Shown: in pieces, positions 30,816-33,792 of the stretch
Layout of the letters: the number at the start of each line of letters is the position of its first letter
Numbering within the stretch: the first letter of the stretch is position 1
DNA from: CAYLPU01 sp964385635
Lineage (GTDB): Bacteria; Chloroflexota; Anaerolineae; B4-G1
Length of the DNA stretch: 33,792 bases
NCBI GenBank assembly: GCA_964385635.1
Contig: CAYLPU010000053.1
Span: 1 to 33,792, forward strand
Direction of reading: 5' to 3'
The notes under the pieces: generated by a model
What the model was told of the DNA's origin: nothing
Database searches by the model: none
Seen by the model: the letters and a program-made list of their open reading frames with translations, nothing else
Program-made: the position numbers and the translations under genes

Positions 30816-31580
30816 TTACTCACGGGCGATGATGGCTGCACCGATGGCACCAGCCAATTGCGCGTGCTCCGGTATAAAGATGGCGTGGCCCAGTTTCTCT
30901 TCCAGCATACGGGCTACTCCTGCATTGTGCGCCACGCCGCCGGTCAGCACGACCGTGTCTCGTACCAGGATGCGCCCAAGCATAGTGGCGATGCGGGCAG
31001 CGATGGCCTCGTGGATGCCGGCGATGATCTCGGACCGGGGTGTACCTGCGGTAAGGTGGGTGATGACCTCCGACTCGGCGAAGACGGTGCAGGTGCTGGA
31101 GATCTTGGCGCGACGCGGGGCAGAGAGGGCAAGCCGGCCAAAATCAACCAGGTTCACTTCCAACGCGTGTGCCATCACCTCCAAGAAGCGCCCAGTGCCG
31201 GCGGCGCACTTGTCGTTCATCACGAAATCGAGCACTTTGCCACCGTCGCCGACGGTGATGCCTTTACTGTCCTGCCCGCCGATGTCAATCACGGTGTGCA
31301 CATCAGGGCAGAGGTAGTGCGCGCCCCGGGCGTGGCAGGTGATCTCAGTCACAGTATGGTCTGCTCCGGGTACCTGCACGCGGCCGTAGCCGGTGGCGAC
31401 CAGGCGGGCGATCCGCTCGCGAGTGAGACCTGCCTGCGCCAGTGTCTGATCGAGTACCTGCAGGGCAGCGGCCGCCCGGTCGTATCCGGCAAGGATGACC
31501 GACGTGGAAAGTAGCCCCTCGTTGCTGAAGATGGTTGCCTTGGCCGTGATCGCGCCCACGTCCACGCCTGCTGTGTACAT
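30816..31580 (-). CDS. Activator ATPase of 2-hydroxyacyl-CoA dehydratase/benzoyl-CoA reductase (HgdC-like)
   Basis: A 254-aa ASKHA-fold iron-sulfur ATPase. It has phosphate-1 AGVDVGAITAKATIF, DIGGQDSKGI, and C-terminal VVLTGGVAHNAGV. The two cysteines that hold the dimer-bridging [4Fe-4S] cluster are in NDKCAAGTGRFLE and STCTVFAESEVI. These proteins use ATP hydrolysis to push an electron into an HGD-D enzyme, which is recycled over many turnovers. The ATG at 31580 was chosen because a TTGACA/TACCAT promoter ends 7 nt upstream, implying a leaderless mRNA, and because it matches the remnant copy at 26368; a frame extension upstream to 31688 would cross the promoter. The only intact dehydratase subunits in the window are about 5 kb away, next to the deleted copy. 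Confidence 0.93.
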   Translation of the reverse strand: MYTAGVDVGAITAKATIFSNEGLLSTSVILAGYDRAAAALQVLDQTLAQAGLTRERIARLVATGYGRVQVPGADHTVTEITCHARGAHYLCPDVHTVIDIGGQDSKGITVGDGGKVLDFVMNDKCAAGTGRFLEVMAHALEVNLVDFGRLALSAPRRAKISSTCTVFAESEVITHLTAGTPRSEIIAGIHEAIAARIATMLGRILVRDTVVLTGGVAHNAGVARMLEEKLGHAIFIPEHAQLAGAIGAAIIARE

Positions 31581-31587
31581 ACTGTGA

Positions 31588-31616
31588 ATGGTACGCGAAT
31601 TGTGCCGAGATGTCAA
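31588..31616 (-). promoter_or_regulatory. Leaderless-type promoter of the activator gene
   Basis: Minus strand perfect TTGACA (31616-31611), 17-bp spacer, TACCAT (31593-31588), then 7 nt to the ATG. Conserved with 26376-26404. Confidence 0.65.
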
Positions 31617-31642
31617 GCGGGATGGGCTTTCTCCCGTGCCAG

Positions 31643-31682
31643 AATGGGGCGACATGATGGCTAAAATGGGGCGTTGCCCCAT
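31643..31682. promoter_or_regulatory. Candidate regulator-binding region of locus 2
   Basis: AATGGGGCG at 31643-31651 and 31665-31673 (22 bp apart), the second forming a perfect hairpin ATGGGGC-GTT-GCCCCAT (31666-31682) that abuts the -35 box of the regulator gene. Confidence 0.55.
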
Positions 31683-31710
31683 AGACATCGTTTCTAGTGT
31701 CTGGTATATT
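31682..31710 (+). promoter_or_regulatory. Promoter of response-regulator gene 2
   Basis: TAGACA (31682-31687), 17-bp spacer, TATATT (31705-31710), as at locus 1. Confidence 0.65.
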
Positions 31711-31785
31711 TAGACCAGGCGGATGTGTGATGCAGTGAGGTGATTGGCGGAGGTGCGAAAGGAAGATGTGCAGAAGGAGGGTGAA

Positions 31786-32430
31786 GTGGCGATAAGATTA
31801 TTGCTTGCCGACGATCATGCGTTGTTGCGAGAGGGGATAGTCTCGCTTCTCGCCGACTACCCCGAATTTGTCGTGGTCGCTGAGGCGGAGGATGGACACC
31901 GGGCAATCGAGTTGGCCAGGCGGGTACAGCCCGACGTAGTCGTCCTTGACCTGATGCTGCCCGGCAAGGATGGTCTCCAGGTGACGGGCGAATTGCGCTG
32001 GATTCAGCCAGACATCAAAATAATCATATTCAGCGCACGTACTGAGTGGAAGATGGTAGATCGGGCACTGGCCGCTGGCGCGGATGGTTATGTCTCTAAA
32101 GCGAGTTGCACGGATGACCTGGTTGAGGCGCTGCGCTGTGTGATGAAGGGTGATCGTTTCGTTTCGTCGGGGTTGGGCAAACAGTCAGCCGTCGTTGAAC
32201 AGCAGGAGGTAGACCTGATCAGCGAGATGGCCCTCCTGACCAGACGTGAGCGTCAGGTGCTGGGTATGGTCGCTGGTGGCTTGACGAACAAGCGAATTGC
32301 ACATAGGCTGGGCATCAGTGTCTACACCGTCCGCAATCATCGCCACCGGCTGATGAACAAACTGGGTGTTCATGACACGGCTACGCTCACACGCCTGGCT
32401 ATGGCGTGGGGAGTGCTGGATCAGGTGTAG
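31786..32430 (+). CDS. NarL/FixJ-type response regulator, copy 2
   Basis: A 214-aa paralogue of the product of 26588-27259, identical over most of its length, with phospho-acceptor D55 (VVLDLMLPG), conserved Lys (VSKAS) and the LuxR helix-turn-helix (LTRRERQVLGMVAGGLTNKR, LGISVYTVRNHRHRLMNKLG). The start is GTG at 31786 after AAGGAGG, where copy 1 has ATG. It ends eight residues earlier than copy 1 because a TAG replaces the CGG that follows the shared valine; the downstream bases still align with the copy 1 tail for about 30 nt. It is divergent from the activator/radical SAM genes, which it probably controls. Because the DNA-binding helices of the two copies are almost the same, cross-regulation is likely. 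Confidence 0.92.
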   Translation: MAIRLLLADDHALLREGIVSLLADYPEFVVVAEAEDGHRAIELARRVQPDVVVLDLMLPGKDGLQVTGELRWIQPDIKIIIFSARTEWKMVDRALAAGADGYVSKASCTDDLVEALRCVMKGDRFVSSGLGKQSAVVEQQEVDLISEMALLTRRERQVLGMVAGGLTNKRIAHRLGISVYTVRNHRHRLMNKLGVHDTATLTRLAMAWGVLDQV

Positions 32431-32449
32431 GCGGAGAGCCGGATTGTTG

Positions 32450-33060
32450 CCCAGGGCACAGATGGCAGCGACGCGCCGCAGGTCGTAGGTCTCTCGAAGT
32501 TCAGCTTTGTGCACCTCGGAGACATCAGGGCTGGCCAGGACTCTGGCATAGGGCGTCTGTGGTTTGTCATAGACTCTCTCGACCTTGCTGCCCACGCGCG
32601 TCTTCCCTTCGAGCTTCATCACTGGCAGGAAGAAGTTGACGTAGAAGTGCATGACAGCATAGAGGCGATTGAGTAAATCCAGTTGCTCGGGGGTATCGTA
32701 GCGATAGTAGCCGGCTGCCCGTCGGACGACAGACCAGTTCTTCTGCTCGACGTGGGCGCCGTCATTTTTCTTGCCCGCTCGGCCGCGAGTGAAGGTGATC
32801 TCCTCCTGCAAGCAGTAGCGATAGAGCTGATCGTCGATGAACTCGGAGCCATTATCTGAATCGATGCCCAACAATGGAAACGGCAAACGCTCACGGACGC
32901 GACAAATGGCAGCAAACACGTGCACTTGGGCCTTGGCAGTGTGCCGGGCTTGGTGAAGCCCCGCGACTTTCTCAATTGGGGACGATGACCCGATAGGAGA
33001 GGGTCCATTGTGGCGGGACTGATCCGCGTCAGCTCGTGGTAGCATCCTGGATCAACCTGT
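32450..33060 (-). pseudogene. Transposase remnant (DDE integrase-type, internally deleted)
   Basis: One frame has a transposase N-terminal linker (YHELTRISPATMDPLLSGHR and TKPGTL, about 32940-33060). Another has the C-terminal half of the catalytic core: LPFPLLGIDSDNGSEF, HVEQKNWSVVRRAAGYYRYD, YVNFFLPVMKL and TPYARVLASPDVSE. The second Asp and the Glu of the DDE triad are visible, but the segment that should carry the first Asp is missing and the two parts are out of frame. No terminal inverted repeats were recognised. The remnant abuts the 3' end of response-regulator gene 2. Confidence 0.82.
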
Positions 33061-33069
33061 TTAGTGAGG

Positions 33070-33110
33070 CAATTCGGAATAGTTGCACAACTGTCGAATT
33101 GTGGCATAAT
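33070..33110 (+). promoter_or_regulatory. Possible promoter and nested inverted repeats before the thioredoxin-like gene
   Basis: CAATTCG (33070-33076) and CGAATTG (33095-33101) enclose AGTTG-CA-CAACT (33081-33092). A weak -35 (TTGCAC, 33083-33088) and CATAAT (33105-33110) with a 16-bp spacer overlap them, so the palindromes could be an operator. Confidence 0.4.
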
Positions 33111-33165
33111 ACTCCGCTGTACGAGGCGAGAACGTAGCAAACGGTGACAGGGGGTGGAAGATAAG

Positions 33166-33771
33166 ATGCGGTTGAGATATTGGCTGGGGACGGCCGGGAT
33201 CATTTTGGCGTTGGCCCTCACCTGGGGAGCGTGCACAGTCCGGGCTGAGGGTGGTCCGGTCGTGCGGATAGTCTATTTCACCGCTGAGAGTTGTCTTCAC
33301 TGCAACGTCATTATTGATGAGGTATTGGCGCCGCTGCAGGCCGAATACGGCGATCAAATGCAGATCAAAACGGTCGAAATCTCCGATCCGGCTAACTATG
33401 AGATGTTGATCCGCGCCGAGGAGATGTTCGACGTGACCTCGGATGAGCGTGGGCTGCCGACGCTGATCATTGATGGGCAGGTGCTCATCGGCGAGGATGC
33501 CATCCGCGGGCAGTTGTTCTGCCTGCTCGATACTTGCCTGGGGGCGGGGGGTACGTCCTGGCCCGACATCCCTGGTCTGGAGGGAATCGTTCTGGCTGAG
33601 GACGTAGAGGGGCCAGGCCTGGGATTTGACCTGGAACTGGAGGAGGTGGAGGCTTGTGGCCCAGAGGATGCGGTTGTCTGTGAGGGGCCTGCACCGATCT
33701 GGGCGGCTTATTTCTACGAGGTGGGCTGTCAAGAGTGCAGCCGTGCCGAATACGACATCTGGTACGTATAA
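33166..33771 (+). CDS. Exported thioredoxin-like protein, second domain cut short
   Basis: A 201-aa protein with an N-terminal signal sequence (cleavage probably after VRA; an Ala-Cys within it is not a standard lipobox). The first domain is thioredoxin/glutaredoxin-like: IVYFTAESCLHC (C43, C46), then GLPTLIIDGQVLIGEDAI, which carries the conserved cis-Pro. A linker leads to a second motif YFYEVGCQEC (C188, C191) that looks like the start of another thioredoxin-like domain, but a TAA stops it 10 residues later. The frame stays open after the stop (SKYPQLL) to the window edge, as if a CAA or CAG had become TAA. The ATG at 33166 suits the signal peptide better than a GTG at 33154. The redox partner is unknown. 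Confidence 0.8.
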   Translation: MRLRYWLGTAGIILALALTWGACTVRAEGGPVVRIVYFTAESCLHCNVIIDEVLAPLQAEYGDQMQIKTVEISDPANYEMLIRAEEMFDVTSDERGLPTLIIDGQVLIGEDAIRGQLFCLLDTCLGAGGTSWPDIPGLEGIVLAEDVEGPGLGFDLELEEVEACGPEDAVVCEGPAPIWAAYFYEVGCQECSRAEYDIWYV

Positions 33772-33792
33772 AGCAAGTACCCGCAGTTGTTG

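Noticed and set aside
31581..31688. N-terminal extension of the activator ATPase by 36 residues.
   Set aside because: It would cross the conserved promoter and operator-like repeats, and the remnant copy supports the start at 31580.
32185..32450. Transposase frame continuing into response-regulator gene 2 on the opposite strand.
   Set aside because: The continuation is exactly antisense to the regulator, and transposase similarity stops near 32450.

Overview
The window looks like a chromosomal segment of an anaerobic bacterium, most probably a member of the Chloroflexota (inference). It is GC-rich and carries a LacI-type regulator, a multi-GAF sensor kinase, a giant alpha-2-macroglobulin lipoprotein, 2-hydroxyacyl-CoA dehydratase-type enzymes with their activator ATPase, and many short tandem repeats with a 7-bp period at gene junctions. 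No rRNA, tRNA or CRISPR array was seen.

Layout. 1-201: start of an autoregulated LacI-family gene. 322-3885: multi-GAF hybrid sensor kinase. 4012-10119: alpha-2-macroglobulin-like lipoprotein with an intact thioester motif. 10513-14710: solute-binding lipoprotein and two permeases of a peptide/nickel-type ABC importer, with no ATPase genes. 14882-15615: frameshifted coiled-coil gene, then a strong bidirectional terminator. 15693-22843 (minus strand): an NAD operon, pncA-nadE-nadC::nadA-nadB-kptA-pncB, headed by a near-consensus promoter, repeated arms and the gene for its likely regulator NrtR (22840-23517). 23537-26285: alkyltransferase-like protein and two 2-hydroxyacyl-CoA dehydratase-type subunits. 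26288-27259: a deleted remnant of the dehydratase activator gene, divergent from a LuxR-type response regulator. 27272-29410: papain-like protease carrying a chagasin-type inhibitor domain. 29669-32430: radical SAM enzyme, intact activator ATPase and a second, closely related divergent LuxR-type regulator. 32450-33060: transposase remnant. 33166-33771: exported thioredoxin-like protein that stops inside its second domain.

How the genes work together. The NAD operon combines de novo synthesis (NadB, NadA, NadC), the last step (NadE) and nicotinamide salvage (PncA, PncB). NadD is not in the window. The operon also holds KptA, an enzyme that consumes NAD+ and releases nicotinamide, which PncA and PncB could recycle. 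NrtR, known in other bacteria to respond to ADP-ribose-type ligands, sits just upstream.

The two LuxR-type regulator loci are a segmental duplication. Each has a divergent, apparently leaderless activator promoter and the same pair of GGGGCG repeats. At one locus the activator has collapsed to a 26-codon mini-gene in front of the dehydratase subunits; at the other it is intact and followed by a radical SAM gene. This suggests one dispersed regulon in which the surviving activator serves the dehydratase.
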